NCBI GenBank assembly: GCA_015075075.1
Contig: JABTVA010000007.1
Coordinates: 1-64,000, forward strand
Direction: 5' to 3'
DNA from: Deltaproteobacteria bacterium
Lineage (GTDB): Bacteria; Desulfobacterota; GWC2-55-46
DNA: 64,000 bases
The position numbers and the translations under genes are program-made. Below, in pieces: positions 22,003 to 32,105 of the stretch (the stretch's first letter is position 1; each line of letters starts with the position of its first letter). The notes below the pieces were generated by a model. That model made no database searches, was not told the origin of the DNA, and worked only from the letters and a program-made list of their open reading frames with translations.

Positions 22003-24144
22003 ATGGGCATGAGGCTATCGCAAAAGCTCCTTTTGTGGATTATCTCTTTCATGGCCGCCGGCATGGGCCTCATGACGGTCTATGTCATTTTCCACAGCAG
22101 GACGCTAATAACCGACATGGGCATGACCGACGCGAAGCGAAGCGCCGGGATGGTATTCGAGGCCCTGTACGCCTCCATGAGCACCGGTGGAGGGCGGGAA
22201 GGTAACAGGGCCATCGTTGAGCGGCTCTCGCAGCTCCAGGACCTGGGAGGGGTCAGGGTGATACACGGCCCTTCGATAAACATGCAGTATGGCATCGAGG
22301 AGGACGAACTCCCTCGCGACGACCTGGACAGGGCCGCGCTCGCCGGGCTGGAGATAAGCCAGGTCGAGCGGGGACTTGACGGAGAAGGCGGCGTAAGGTT
22401 CGTAAAACCCGTATTTGCGGTTGAAGCATGCAAGAGGTGCCATTTCGTAGATGAAGGCGATGTGCTCGGGGCAATTTCCATAACGACATCGCTAAAGAGA
22501 TACGACCGGCAGCTTGCAGCCTCGGCAAGGCAGATCACGATCATGGGAATAGGCATATTGGCCGGGACCATTGCCCTGAGCGTGCTCTTTATCATGCGCG
22601 TGATCATCAGGCCGGTCCGGGAGTTCCAGGAAGCCGCCCGCGCCATTGGCGAAGGGGGGCTCGCATCCGTAATCAAACCGTCCAGCAGCCTTGAGATGAA
22701 CGTGCTCGCGGATGAGTTCAACAGGATGAACTCGTCCCTTAAGGCCATTTCGAGGGAGCTCGAAAAGAAGGTGGAGGAGAGGACCAGGGAGCTCGAGAGG
22801 GAGGTCGAGGTACGGAAGCGCTCGGAAGATGCGGTGAAGCACATGGCGTATCACGACGCCCTCACGGGGCTACCGAACCGCCTGGTGCTCATAGACCGCG
22901 TGAGCCAGGTCCTTGCAAGGGGGCGCTGGCATGGCCGTATTGCCGCGATCATCTACCTCGACCTGGACCGCTTCAAGGTGATAAACGACACGCTCGGACA
23001 CCATGCCGGGGACGAACTGCTGAAGGAAGTCGCCCTGAGGCTCGTGAAATGCGTAAGGTCCGGAGATACCGTGGTCCGGCAGGGCGGGGACGAGTTCATA
23101 ATGCTCCTGCAGGACATAAACAGGATTGAGGACATCACGACCGTGGTCCAGAAGGTCTTCTCGGCATTTGACTCGCATTTCATGCTCGCGGGACGCGAGT
23201 TCGGCATTACGGCCAGCCTGGGTATCAGCATCTACCCGGACGACGGCGAGGACGTGGAGACGCTCTTCAAGAACGCCGACATAGCCATGTACCAGGCAAA
23301 AGAGGAAGGCGGGAACAAGCACAAGTTCTACACCGCAGCGATGAACGAGAAGTTCCTTCAGAGGCTCGACTTTGAAAGGAGGATGCGGAGGGCGCTCGAA
23401 AATGACGAGTTCATCCTTTATTATCAGCCGGAAGTGGACATAGATACTGGCGAGGTCTCGGGGGTCGAGGCGCTCATCAGGTGGCGGGACCCTGAACTGG
23501 GGCTCCTTATGCCCGGCGATTTCATCCCGCTCGCCGAGGACACGGGGCTCATAATACCGATAGGGGAATGGGCGCTCCGCGCCGCCTGCGCGCAGAACAG
23601 GGAATGGCAGGAAAGGGGCTTGAGGCCCGTGATCATGGCCGTCAATCTCTCCATGCGCCAGTTCAGGGAGAACGACTTCATGGGCTCCCTTATGAGAGTA
23701 CTGGAAGAGACAGGCCTTGACCCGAAATGGCTTGAGCTCGAGCTTACGGAGAGCATCATAATGGACAACGCCGAGTCCGTCATAGGCACATTGAGAGAAC
23801 TCAAACTCAATGGGAGGCGCTTACTATCGACGATTTCGGAACAGGGTATTCCTCGCTCGAGTACCTGGAAGAGATGCCCATAAATAAGCTCAAGATCGCT
23901 CAGTCCTTCATAAAGGGCATCACACCGACCCGGACGATGTCAGCCATCGCGAATACCGTCATAAGCATAGGCCACAGCATGAAGATGGAGGTACTGGCCG
24001 AAGGGGTGAGACGGTTGAGCAGCTTTGCCCTGAGGACTCTCGCGCGATAAGGTGCAGGGTTTCCTGATGTCGAGGCCTGTCCTGGCAGGGGCCGAGTCTC
24101 TTCTCGGTAAAAGGGCCGAAAGGCCGCTCTGGTCAGGTGTTTAG
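22003..24144 (+). CDS. Membrane GGDEF-EAL protein with CxxCH sensor domain, frameshifted
   Basis: Cyclic-di-GMP turnover protein. Domain order from the ATG at 22003: membrane helix (7-29), periplasmic domain of about 145 residues containing CKRCH (143-147), a c-type-heme motif as in DUF3365/Tll0287-like sensors, second helix (177-199), HAMP, coiled coil, then GGDEF with an intact GGDEF signature (365-369) and inhibitory-site RSGD (356-359), and EAL with an intact EAL (493-495) and ELTESIIMDN. The main frame stops at 23883. The downstream DNA still encodes EAL residues (DDFGTGYSSLEYL, LAEGV, QGFLMSRP) in other frames to about 24144, with breaks near 23812 and 24005-24055. An upstream GTG at 21892 is possible. 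Confidence 0.85.
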
Positions 24145-25335
24145 GGTTTGCGGGCGCTTTTCGGGGACTTCGGCATCTTTTGCGCCGCCCAATATCCGTG
24201 AAGCTGCAGAAAAGACCTCTTCAACCCCTATTGAATCCATGCACGGCGCCTTTTTGCCGCACGGGAGGAGCTCCTCGTCGAGCACGTGCACGCACGGCGA
24301 GCAGATGAAGTCATTGTAAACCGGCTCCGCGCTGCCGCCTGCAGGAAGGAAGTGCCGGGGGTGCGTCGGCCCGAAGAGGGCTATCGTCGGGGTTTTCATG
24401 AGGACCGCTAAATGGAGCGGCCCGGAATCGTTTGTGATGAAAAGGGCGGCGTTCTTGAGATATCCCATCAGCTCCCGGAGGGTAAGCTTCCCGGCGAGGT
24501 TGACCACGGCATCCTTCCGCGGGTTTTCAAGCCTTTCGATAAAACCCTCAACGACCTGCCGCTCGCTCCGGGAACCTATGAAGCCGATCCTGTTCGGGTA
24601 TGCGTCGAGTAGCTTTAGAACGAGCGCCTTGAACTTTTCTTCCGGCCACCTCCGCGGCGCAAAAAGCTCTCCGGTATTTATGTTCACCAGGACCATGCCG
24701 TCCGCGTCCCTGCTGCCCTCTATCCGAAGGCCCTTGCACTCGCCCCCCCCCGATGAAGTTTTTTCAGGCAAGCCGACGGTCTCTGAAAACATCCTGAAAT
24801 AGAGCTCGCCCGCGTAGCGGAACCTGTTGAAGTAGACGAGGTGTGTGTGGAGGCGCTTCCTGAAGCGGGTGGTGTCGGATACGAACCCGGCCCGGTTCCT
24901 CGCGGCCGTAAGGAGGCAGAGGACCGATGAGAGCTTTGAGTAGGTCTCAAGGTCAAAGGTCCAGTTCGGGCGGAACCTCCATATTCGGATGAGGTTTTTT
25001 GCCAGGGAATAGAGGCTTGTTGCGAGCGTCCTGTCGTCGAGCTCAAGTATCTCGGAAAAAATCCCGAGTTCCCTCGCGAGCTGGTTCGTCTGGCCTGTGC
25101 CCCAGAAGATGAATTGAGAGCCGGGGTACGTCTCCTTGAGGGCCGCGAGCGCCGGATAAGCGCAGGCAAGCGACCCCATGCCGCTGAACTTCATGACCAC
25201 TGCCCTCTCGACGGGAATGTTCCTGTGGTCCCTCCTCAATATATTGCCCACGCAGAAAGCGAGCGCCTCGAAGGACATGGCGAGCGCAAAGCCCAGGTAG
25301 TGGTCTATCTTCCTTTTGAATTTGAGCGAAAGCAT
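24133..25335 (-). CDS. Glycosyltransferase family 9 (heptosyltransferase-like)
   Basis: A 400-residue GT-B enzyme of the ADP-heptose:LPS heptosyltransferase family, expected on the inner face of the membrane in LPS-core or cell-surface glycan synthesis. The signature FITNDSGPLHLAVLMKTPTIALFGPTHP is present in two parts around residues 310-340, and VVMKFSGMGSLACAYPALAAL matches the N-terminal family start. A cysteine cluster near the C-terminus (ICSPCVHV, LPCGKKAPCMD) is typical of many GT9 proteins. It lies directly downstream of two paralogous membrane proteins on the same strand (40-base gap). Its end overlaps the convergent GGDEF-EAL gene by about 12 bases. Sugar specificity is unknown. 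Confidence 0.85.
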   Translation of the reverse strand: MLSLKFKRKIDHYLGFALAMSFEALAFCVGNILRRDHRNIPVERAVVMKFSGMGSLACAYPALAALKETYPGSQFIFWGTGQTNQLARELGIFSEILELDDRTLATSLYSLAKNLIRIWRFRPNWTFDLETYSKLSSVLCLLTAARNRAGFVSDTTRFRKRLHTHLVYFNRFRYAGELYFRMFSETVGLPEKTSSGGGECKGLRIEGSRDADGMVLVNINTGELFAPRRWPEEKFKALVLKLLDAYPNRIGFIGSRSERQVVEGFIERLENPRKDAVVNLAGKLTLRELMGYLKNAALFITNDSGPLHLAVLMKTPTIALFGPTHPRHFLPAGGSAEPVYNDFICSPCVHVLDEELLPCGKKAPCMDSIGVEEVFSAASRILGGAKDAEVPEKRPQTLNT

Positions 25336-25374
25336 AAAATGAGCCTTCTCCCGCGGTTCGTACCCCTTTACGGT

Positions 25375-27447
25375 CTACTGAGGCCCTTTGAGAAGGTAGA
25401 GGTCTCCCAGCCCTGTACGTACCGGGTTTTCCATGTCGAACCTTTCCGAAGCCCATTCGTAATAGAGAGGGAGCCTGTCCCGGTCCGGTATATCATACCA
25501 TGAAAGGCCTGTATTTGACCTCAATATCGCTTTCACCCCGTTTCTTTCGAGTTCGGAGACCATTTCCCGCTGCATCTCCCCGGTAACGGCCAGGCCGATC
25601 TTGTAATATTTCGTCGGGAGCGGATATCCGAGCGCCGGGTATATGAGCGGGGCTGAATTGGTGACCAGCAGTTCTCCTTTATTTATGTTAAAGCGCCTCA
25701 GTTCCTCCTTGAGCCCGCAGACCGCGGCATCGAAATCACGGTAATCATTCCAACGGAGGTTATAACGCGAAAATATCGAATTGGAGCATTGCCAGGGCGT
25801 CGGCGCATGGAAACCGGCAAGGAGCCCGGTTGACGAACTGATAATCCTGCCCTTTGACAAGGAATGGTTGGCCCTGAAGCCTGCCGTCCGGAAATCGAAG
25901 AAAGCGAACAGCGCGATAACCGCGAGCACCTTGAAATACAGCTTGAGCCGTGATACGGCCACGACCCTCATGCAGAAAGCGGCGATGAATATATTCGTCA
26001 GGACGAAGGCGTCGAAGATGTGCGCGTAGTCGCTCCGCCCGAATGCCGTCTTGAGGAGGAGGATGGAAAAGAAAGAGAGCAGCACTGGAAATCTTTCGAT
26101 CTGGAAAGGATGCCGCAGGTTCTTAAGGAGATACCCGGCCAGTATCGCGGCGAAAGTAAGCGTTGTCAGAAGGAACGCGACGCCCGCCCACGCCCACGCC
26201 CCGGCAGGCCCCTGAGGGTATGCGATCGATTTAAGGAAGAGAGGGAAAGGCAACCCCCCTGTGTCCGAATGGTGCCTGGGAAGGACATACAGCGTTGTGG
26301 CGTACCATTCGCGCCCCGGCCAGCCCAGGAGAAGATACATCGTTATCGCTGCGGCGAGGAGGCCCGCGATATAGAGAGAGAACTCCTTGGCTACCCGGCG
26401 CAGGGCAGCGCGCTCGTATATGAGGGAGCCGACGGCCTGGAAGATGAATAACGCGGCGATTGCAGCCAGCACATAGACGCCGAATTCAATCCGGTAGACA
26501 TGTGCAATGAAAGTCAAGGCGCCGGCAGCGAAGAAATGAGACCCGAGCCTTGCCCTCGAGAACGCCACCAAGGCGATGGCGGCGAATAGGAAACTCGATA
26601 GCTGGACCAGGGCCGGCCGGAGCGAAAGCGTCAATACTAAATTCAGGACTATAATGACCGCCATGAGGAGGACCGAATAATAGCCGAGCCGCATCCCGTG
26701 GCAGATGAGCGCCAAGGCCAGGACGCCAAGACTCATTGAAAAGGCCTTGGCCAGCAGCATCGTCGGCACGTCCATCCTGGAAAAAATAAAAAAGAATAAG
26801 GCTGCAATGCCGGTGTCTTCAAGACCATGCGGCCACTGGGACGTTACGAACGGCTTTCCCCCGGAAAGGAGGTCGGCTGCGGTGGTGTACTGCTCTCCGA
26901 AATGATGCACATCAAGCGGGTGCTCGAACCAGTAGGGAAGAGAGAACATGAATATGAGCGACATCCCGGCAGCCGCGGCGGCCAGCATGATAACCGGGCT
27001 GGCCTTTTTGGGGGCCGGGCTGCTGATAGCGGACCTGAAGAAATAATAAAGAAACGAAAGGAGTATGAGGACGTTCGTGAGCTGAAATGCCAGGCCGTCG
27101 AGGTTTTCGAACTCGACGTGCCTCCGGGCTATGAGGAAGGCCACCGGCGCGAGAAGGAGCACGCTTGCGAGCTTGACAAGTCTCGACCTGAACGCCTCGA
27201 AAAAAATGGCCGCGACCCCAGAAGCCAGCACCGAGGCCGCAACGGCAGCATGCTCGACGTTCTTCGGGTATCCGTTGAACGACGGCCATCCCGGCGCAGA
27301 CCATTCCGGCTCCACCGTTTGGACGGAAATATAGGAGGCAATGACCCCGAGAGAGGCAACGCAGACGAGGAGGTGAGCCGTCGCGGCCATGTTTTCGGGT
27401 ATCTTCTTGAACTGCTCTCTTATGTGCATGCGAGTCGGGACGGACAC
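25375..27447 (-). CDS. Polytopic membrane protein, paralogue A (possible GT-C-like)
   Basis: A 690-residue inner-membrane protein I cannot assign to a named family. It has about 12-14 hydrophobic helices and a C-terminal soluble region of about 160 residues (from NSIFSRYNLRWNDYRDF) that should be periplasmic. A conserved polar loop near residue 175-210 reads EHPLDVHHFGEQ and QWPHGLEDTGIAALFF; the acidic/His cluster after a membrane helix resembles the layout of GT-C glycosyltransferases, but that is inference. It is a clear paralogue of the next gene upstream over its whole length and adjoins a GT9 gene. Start at 27447 (GTG) or 27429 (ATG). Confidence 0.65.
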   Translation of the reverse strand: MSVPTRMHIREQFKKIPENMAATAHLLVCVASLGVIASYISVQTVEPEWSAPGWPSFNGYPKNVEHAAVAASVLASGVAAIFFEAFRSRLVKLASVLLLAPVAFLIARRHVEFENLDGLAFQLTNVLILLSFLYYFFRSAISSPAPKKASPVIMLAAAAAGMSLIFMFSLPYWFEHPLDVHHFGEQYTTAADLLSGGKPFVTSQWPHGLEDTGIAALFFFIFSRMDVPTMLLAKAFSMSLGVLALALICHGMRLGYYSVLLMAVIIVLNLVLTLSLRPALVQLSSFLFAAIALVAFSRARLGSHFFAAGALTFIAHVYRIEFGVYVLAAIAALFIFQAVGSLIYERAALRRVAKEFSLYIAGLLAAAITMYLLLGWPGREWYATTLYVLPRHHSDTGGLPFPLFLKSIAYPQGPAGAWAWAGVAFLLTTLTFAAILAGYLLKNLRHPFQIERFPVLLSFFSILLLKTAFGRSDYAHIFDAFVLTNIFIAAFCMRVVAVSRLKLYFKVLAVIALFAFFDFRTAGFRANHSLSKGRIISSSTGLLAGFHAPTPWQCSNSIFSRYNLRWNDYRDFDAAVCGLKEELRRFNINKGELLVTNSAPLIYPALGYPLPTKYYKIGLAVTGEMQREMVSELERNGVKAILRSNTGLSWYDIPDRDRLPLYYEWASERFDMENPVRTGLGDLYLLKGPQ

Positions 27448-27535
27448 CGGCAGGATTGAAGCGCCCGGAAAAGGCCGTCCACTATCGAGATTATAATCAT
27501 GTCGGGTAACGGTTCTCTGCCCAGCGCATGCTTCC

Positions 27536-29605
27536 TTAAGGGCCGTGGTCGAATTGCTGGTTGAGGTCTCTCCGGAGATACAGGGCCCCGAGCCCGGTCC
27601 TTACCGGATTATCCATGTCGAACCTTTCCCTGGCCCATTTGAAATGTACCGGCAGCCTGTCCCAATCCGGGATGTCGTACCACGTGAGGCCGACGTTCGA
27701 CCGGAGGAGCGCCTTGACGCCGTTCCTTTCAAGCTCGGATACCATTTCCTCCTGCATCTCTTCTGTTATTGCGAGACCTATCTTGTAATATTTCGTCGGA
27801 AGTCCATAGCCCAGGGCCGGGTATATGAGGGCGGCGGAATGCATTACCAGCAGCTCCTTCTCATTTATCCCGTAACGCGAAAGTTCCTCTTTCAGCCCGC
27901 ATATGAACCTGTCGAAGGCCTGGTAATCCGGCCTGGCCAGGTTCTGGGCCGAGAATATCGAATTCGAGCATTGCGCCGGAGGAGGCTCGTTATATCCGGA
28001 CAGGTATTCGTATGAGCCCTTGAAAAGGGCCGGGTGCGGCAATAAAGGCTTGTCCGCGAATGAGAGGCGGACCGATTCGAAATTGAAAAATGAGAAAAGG
28101 AGGCCTACTAACAGGATTTTAGCCGGCGCTTTGAGGGGCGACGCTATCAAGACCCTTGAACATGCGAGCACAAGGAGGAACGCAGGGATAAGGAACGCGT
28201 GGTGTATATGGCTGAAGTCGCTCCTTCCGAAGGCGGTCTTGAGCATGAATACCGAAAAAAAGACCAAAAGCACCGGGAACTTGTCTATTTTCCCGGCCTG
28301 CCTGAGATTCCTCATGAGGTATCCGGTTATGATCGCGACCATGGTCAAAATCGTGATTAGGAGCGTTATCCCGGTCCATTCCTTGGGATATCCCTGTCCC
28401 ACGGAATATACATGCGCAATCGATTTGATGAACAGCGGGAACGCCAGGCCGCCGGTATCCGCGTGGTATCTGGGAAGGATGTAAAATACGGTCTTGTACC
28501 ATTCGGGCCCCGGCCAGCCCAGGACAAGGTACATAAAAAACGCGGCTCCCGCAGTTCCGAAAAGATAAAGCGCGGCCTCTCTTGCGGTGCCGCGAAGCCG
28601 CGCGCGGTCGTAAATCAGGGCGCCTGCCGCCTGATACAATAAGAGCGCAATTATCGAGACAAACGCGTATACGCCCAGCTCTATCCGGTAGACGTGGGCT
28701 ATGAAGGTAAGCAGCCCGGCCAGGAAGAACTGATAGCCGCGTGCCGCCCTTGAAAACGCGAGCAGCGCAATGAGGGCGAAGATATAGCTCGTGAGATAGC
28801 CGAAGCCCAGGGCGTAATTAAAGACCGCGACGGCTGCCAGAACGAGGACGGAATAATAGTCGAGCCGCATGCCGTAGCAAAGGAGTAGGATTGTTATCGC
28901 TCCGAGGCCTGTTGCGAAAGCCAGCGAGAGGAGCATGGTAGGCACATCGGTCCGGGAGAACAAGGTAAAAAAGAGCGCGGCAATGCCGGTGTCTTCAAGA
29001 CCGTGCGGCCAATGGAATGTAATGAAAGGCCTGCCGCCGGCGAGCAGGTCGGCAGCTGATGTGAACTGCTCGCCGAAGTGATGCACATCCAGCGGATACT
29101 CGAACCAGTATACGACCGAAAGCATGAAAAAGACCGAGAACCCGGCAATCCCGGCGGCGATGATAACAAGTGGATTGGCTTTTCGCGGTGCCGGAACGGC
29201 ATCGGCCGATTTGAAAAAATAGAAGAGAGAGCTGAGTAGAACGGCGATGTACACGAGTTGTATGGAGCCGCTCATCCCGGAGATATCGACGTTCTTGTAG
29301 ACTATGACGGCCGCAACCGGGACAAGGACGGCCAGGCTTGCGATCTTAATGAGCCTGGCCCTGAACGCCTCGAAAAATAGAGCCGTGAGCGCGGCCCCGA
29401 TTATCGAGGCCATGAGGGCAGCGTTCTCGATATTTTTCGGATACTTGTTAAAGGAGGGCCATCCCGGAGTAGACCAGGCCGGACTTACGGACTGAACGCA
29501 GATATAGGATACGATAACGCCTACAGAGACAACGCAGAGCGCAAGGTGTATCGTCTCAGTCAGGTTTCCAAGAAGCTCCTTTAACGGAATCCTGAACGAT
29601 CTCAT
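27536..29605 (-). CDS. Polytopic membrane protein, paralogue B (possible GT-C-like)
   Basis: A 689-residue paralogue of the preceding protein, collinear from the N-terminal loop (PGWPSFNKYPKNIENAA) through EYPLDVHHFGEQ and HWPHGLEDTGIAALFF to the C-terminal block LIYPALGYGLPTKYYKIGLA and YDIPDWDRLP. By eye more than half of residues match, so this is an old but recognisable tandem duplication. Same strand and about 90 bases apart, so probably one transcription unit ending in the GT9 gene. Function unknown; a lipid-linked sugar transferase or polysaccharide-processing role is a guess from fold-like features and neighbours. Confidence 0.65.
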   Translation of the reverse strand: MRSFRIPLKELLGNLTETIHLALCVVSVGVIVSYICVQSVSPAWSTPGWPSFNKYPKNIENAALMASIIGAALTALFFEAFRARLIKIASLAVLVPVAAVIVYKNVDISGMSGSIQLVYIAVLLSSLFYFFKSADAVPAPRKANPLVIIAAGIAGFSVFFMLSVVYWFEYPLDVHHFGEQFTSAADLLAGGRPFITFHWPHGLEDTGIAALFFTLFSRTDVPTMLLSLAFATGLGAITILLLCYGMRLDYYSVLVLAAVAVFNYALGFGYLTSYIFALIALLAFSRAARGYQFFLAGLLTFIAHVYRIELGVYAFVSIIALLLYQAAGALIYDRARLRGTAREAALYLFGTAGAAFFMYLVLGWPGPEWYKTVFYILPRYHADTGGLAFPLFIKSIAHVYSVGQGYPKEWTGITLLITILTMVAIITGYLMRNLRQAGKIDKFPVLLVFFSVFMLKTAFGRSDFSHIHHAFLIPAFLLVLACSRVLIASPLKAPAKILLVGLLFSFFNFESVRLSFADKPLLPHPALFKGSYEYLSGYNEPPPAQCSNSIFSAQNLARPDYQAFDRFICGLKEELSRYGINEKELLVMHSAALIYPALGYGLPTKYYKIGLAITEEMQEEMVSELERNGVKALLRSNVGLTWYDIPDWDRLPVHFKWARERFDMDNPVRTGLGALYLRRDLNQQFDHGP

Positions 29606-29704
29606 TTTGGAGGTAAGGTGTACTTTGCCGCTTTTTTCATGTACCCGGCATAGACTAAACGGCTAAGGTTGTATTTCCTGCCAGAAGCAAGGATAAGAAC
29701 TGAT

Positions 29705-30187
29705 TTAAGCACATCCCCTCCCTTTTTTCATAACCTTTTCCACAAGGGCCCTAAGTTTCCCGTCCTTTATGGGGCCGGCCGTCTTTTCTATGAAGGACTC
29801 GTCTTCCGGGGTGAGGGGGATTTGCGGGGAAGGGGGCGCGTTGGCCGGCCTGCGGCTTTTCACCGTTCCGGTCCTGAAGACGACGTCGGTTATGGTGCCG
29901 GGGCCGAGCGCCCCGTTAAGCCGTGCGACGATGGAGGCCTTCTGGTAATTGAGCTCGGTCATCCACGGCGAGCTTTCGACAGAGCAGAAGAGGACCGTCC
30001 CTATGAGCCTCTCGGGGCAGGTCCTTCGCGAGATGGCCTCTCCCACGCACCCGGGCCAGAGCTTTTTCGCCCTGTACTCCAGGAGCTTGGCCCCGAGGTT
30101 CAGGTGGCCCAGCGTCGAGCCGAGGACCGAGCTTATCGATGTAGGCGAGCTGCGGGAACCCCGGCGTTCCTTTCCCCTGCCGGACAT
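29705..30187 (-). CDS. DUF721 (DciA-like) protein
   Basis: A 160-residue protein with a DUF721 core, LWPGCVGEAISRRTCPERLIG followed by SVESSPWMTELNYQK (split here; about residues 43-80). DUF721 includes DciA, the replicative-helicase operator of bacteria that lack DnaC or DnaI, so a role in loading DnaB is plausible. A basic, serine-rich N-terminus (MSGRGKERRGSRSS) and a C-terminal helical tail flank the domain. It starts one base after the stop of the small membrane protein gene, so the two are coupled. Confidence 0.75.
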   Translation of the reverse strand: MSGRGKERRGSRSSPTSISSVLGSTLGHLNLGAKLLEYRAKKLWPGCVGEAISRRTCPERLIGTVLFCSVESSPWMTELNYQKASIVARLNGALGPGTITDVVFRTGTVKSRRPANAPPSPQIPLTPEDESFIEKTAGPIKDGKLRALVEKVMKKGRGCA

Positions 30188-30188
30188 T

Positions 30189-30446
30189 TCATGGACCCTT
30201 TCGGTTGAGCTTCCCGCCTATGAGCTGTCCGGCCACCGCGCCGATTATCATAAGCGGGATGAACTTGTAGCCGAGGCCTGCCATGTTCCGGAGGAGAAAT
30301 ATGACCGGGATAGGCAGGTGGATGTACAGGAACCACTTGACAGAGAATTTCCGCGCCTTTACCCTGAAATACCCGAAAGGGAGGTTAAGGACCAGGGCTG
30401 CCAGGGTCAAAAGCGTCAGTAAAGCCGTTAGTTCCAGGGTCGTCAT
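30189..30446 (-). CDS. Small membrane protein of unknown function
   Basis: An 85-residue protein with a first helix (TALLTLLTLAALVLNLPFGY), a basic amphipathic stretch (FRVKARKFSVKW), a second helix (FLYIHLPIPVIFLLRNM) and a third (KFIPLMIIGAVAGQLIGG). Two or three membrane spans are likely. It precedes the DUF721 gene with a one-base gap. I do not recognise a family; the coding bias and the tight spacing support it as real. Confidence 0.65.
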   Translation of the reverse strand: MTTLELTALLTLLTLAALVLNLPFGYFRVKARKFSVKWFLYIHLPIPVIFLLRNMAGLGYKFIPLMIIGAVAGQLIGGKLNRKGP

Positions 30447-30517
30447 CCCCAGTAAGGTAACAGAATAATCTCCCGCGTGTCAACGGGCTACTTTCGAGGC
30501 CCGCTTCGACCGTCCGG

Positions 30518-30566
30518 CTGAAGACCGGGCCGTTTCCCCTTTCGGTGATATCCGCCCGGTCTTCAG
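30518..30566. promoter_or_regulatory. Perfect 13-base inverted repeat between divergent genes
   Basis: CTGAAGACCGGGC (30518-30530) and GCCCGGTCTTCAG (30554-30566) are exact inverted copies 23 bases apart. The site sits just before the ffh promoter and upstream of the divergent small membrane protein. It has no T-run on either side, so an operator or RNA hairpin is as likely as a terminator. Confidence 0.45.
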
Positions 30567-30574
30567 TAAATGTA

Positions 30575-30604
30575 TTGACATACGAGCCGCAAAACCTGTA
30601 TATT
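30575..30604 (+). promoter_or_regulatory. Sigma-70-type promoter for the ffh operon
   Basis: TTGACA (30575-30580) and TATATT (30599-30604) with an 18-base spacer, about 135 bases before the ffh ATG. The remainder of the gap between 30447 and 30739 holds only the inverted repeat and AT-rich leader. Confidence 0.55.
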
Positions 30605-30739
30605 ATTAGAATTTGCGTCTTTCCAGGCGCGTATTAATCGCTTTCCAGGCGGGCGGAAGCGGATTATAATATTTAAGGTATAATTGGACAATGGATACTG
30701 CCGGGCTGTCCGGCGGCCGTTCTTTCCCGGGAATTAAGG

Positions 30740-32062
30740 ATGTTCGAGTCACTTTCCGACAAGTTCAGGAAAATATTAAAGGATGTAAGGGGCCAGGGCA
30801 CCCTGACGGAATCAAACGTCCAGGCGGTCCTTAAAGAGGTCCGGCTCGCCCTCCTGGAAGCTGACGTAAACTTCACGATCGTCAAGGACTTCGTCTCTGC
30901 CGTGAAGGAAAAGGCCATGGGCAAGGAGGTGCTCGAAAGCCTCTCCCCTGGCCAGCAGTTCACCAAGATAGTCTACGACGAGCTTGCGGCGCTCCTCGGC
31001 GGAAGGACGCGGGGCTGGAATTGAAGGGCATGGCCGGCGGTCATCATGCTCGTGGGGCTCAGGGCTCGGGCAAGACCGACGAGCCATGAAGCTCGCGCTT
31101 CACCTGAAGAAAAAGGAGGAACCCCTTCATAGTCCCCGCGGACCTCTTCAGGCTCGCGGCGGTTCTGCAGCTTAAGAAGCTCGCCTCAGAGGTAAAGATA
31201 GACTGCTTTGACAGCGAATCCTACTCGTCTCCCGCCGACATATGCAGGGAGGCTTTCAGGATAGCGGGGCTCAAGGGCTACGACATACTGCTCGTGGACA
31301 CGGCCGGAAGGCTCCATATAGACGACGCGCTCATGACCGAGCTCAAGGCCATGAGGGAGATACTTTCGCCGAGCGAGGTGCTCTTCGTAGCCGACTCCAT
31401 GACCGGACAGGACGCGGTCAACACGGCCAAGGGCTTCAACGAGTCCATAGGCATAACCGGCGTGGTACTCACGAAATTCGACGGGGACGCCAGGGGCGGC
31501 GCGGCCCTCTCCATGAGGGTCACGACGGGGCGTCCCATAAAGTTCATAGGCACGGGCGAGAAGGCGGACGCCCTGGAGGTATTCCACCCATCGAGGCTCG
31601 CCGGCAGGATCCTCGACATGGGCGACGTGCTTACGCTCATCGAGAAGGCCCAGGCCACCTTCGACGAGAAGCAGGCGAAGGAGCTTGAGAAAAAGCTCAA
31701 GAGGGACGAGTTCACGCTCGAGGACTTCAAGGAGCAGCTCCAGCAGATAAAGAAGCTCGGCTCCCTCGATTCCATACTCTCGATGGTCCCTGGCTGACGC
31801 CATCAGAGTCGAAGGACATAAGCATAGACGAGAAGGAAATAGTCCGGATAGAGGCGATAATAAACTCCATGACCAGGGGCGAAAGGTCCGACCCCTCGGT
31901 CCTTAACGCCAGCAGGCGGCAGAGGATAGCGAAGGGGAGCGGCACAAGGGTCCAGGAGGTCAACAAGCTCATGAACCAGTACGCTGACATGCGGAAGATG
32001 ATGAAGAAGCTGAAGAGGCCGGGCCCAGGGGGCTCAAGGGGCTTTTCAACAGGACAATGTAG
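30740..32062 (+). CDS. ffh: Signal recognition particle protein Ffh, frameshifted
   Basis: GTPase that with 4.5S RNA delivers membrane proteins to FtsY. The NG domain starts MFESLSDKFRKILKDVRGQG. The P-loop GLQGSGKTTT region is present but scrambled by indels between about 31010 and 31140. The main frame then gives DTAGRLHIDDALM, TKFDGDARGGAALS and the M-domain helix start to 31797. The M domain continues in another frame (SIDEKEIVRIEAIINSMT, RRQRIAKGSGTRVQEVNKL), with a further shift near 32030 before LFNRTM and a TAG at 32062. Because Ffh is essential, the breaks are most likely sequence errors. First gene of an operon running through rpsP. Confidence 0.92.
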
Positions 32063-32105
32063 CTTTTCTCAAACCAATCACAAAGACGGGAGGTAATACG
32101 GCGGC

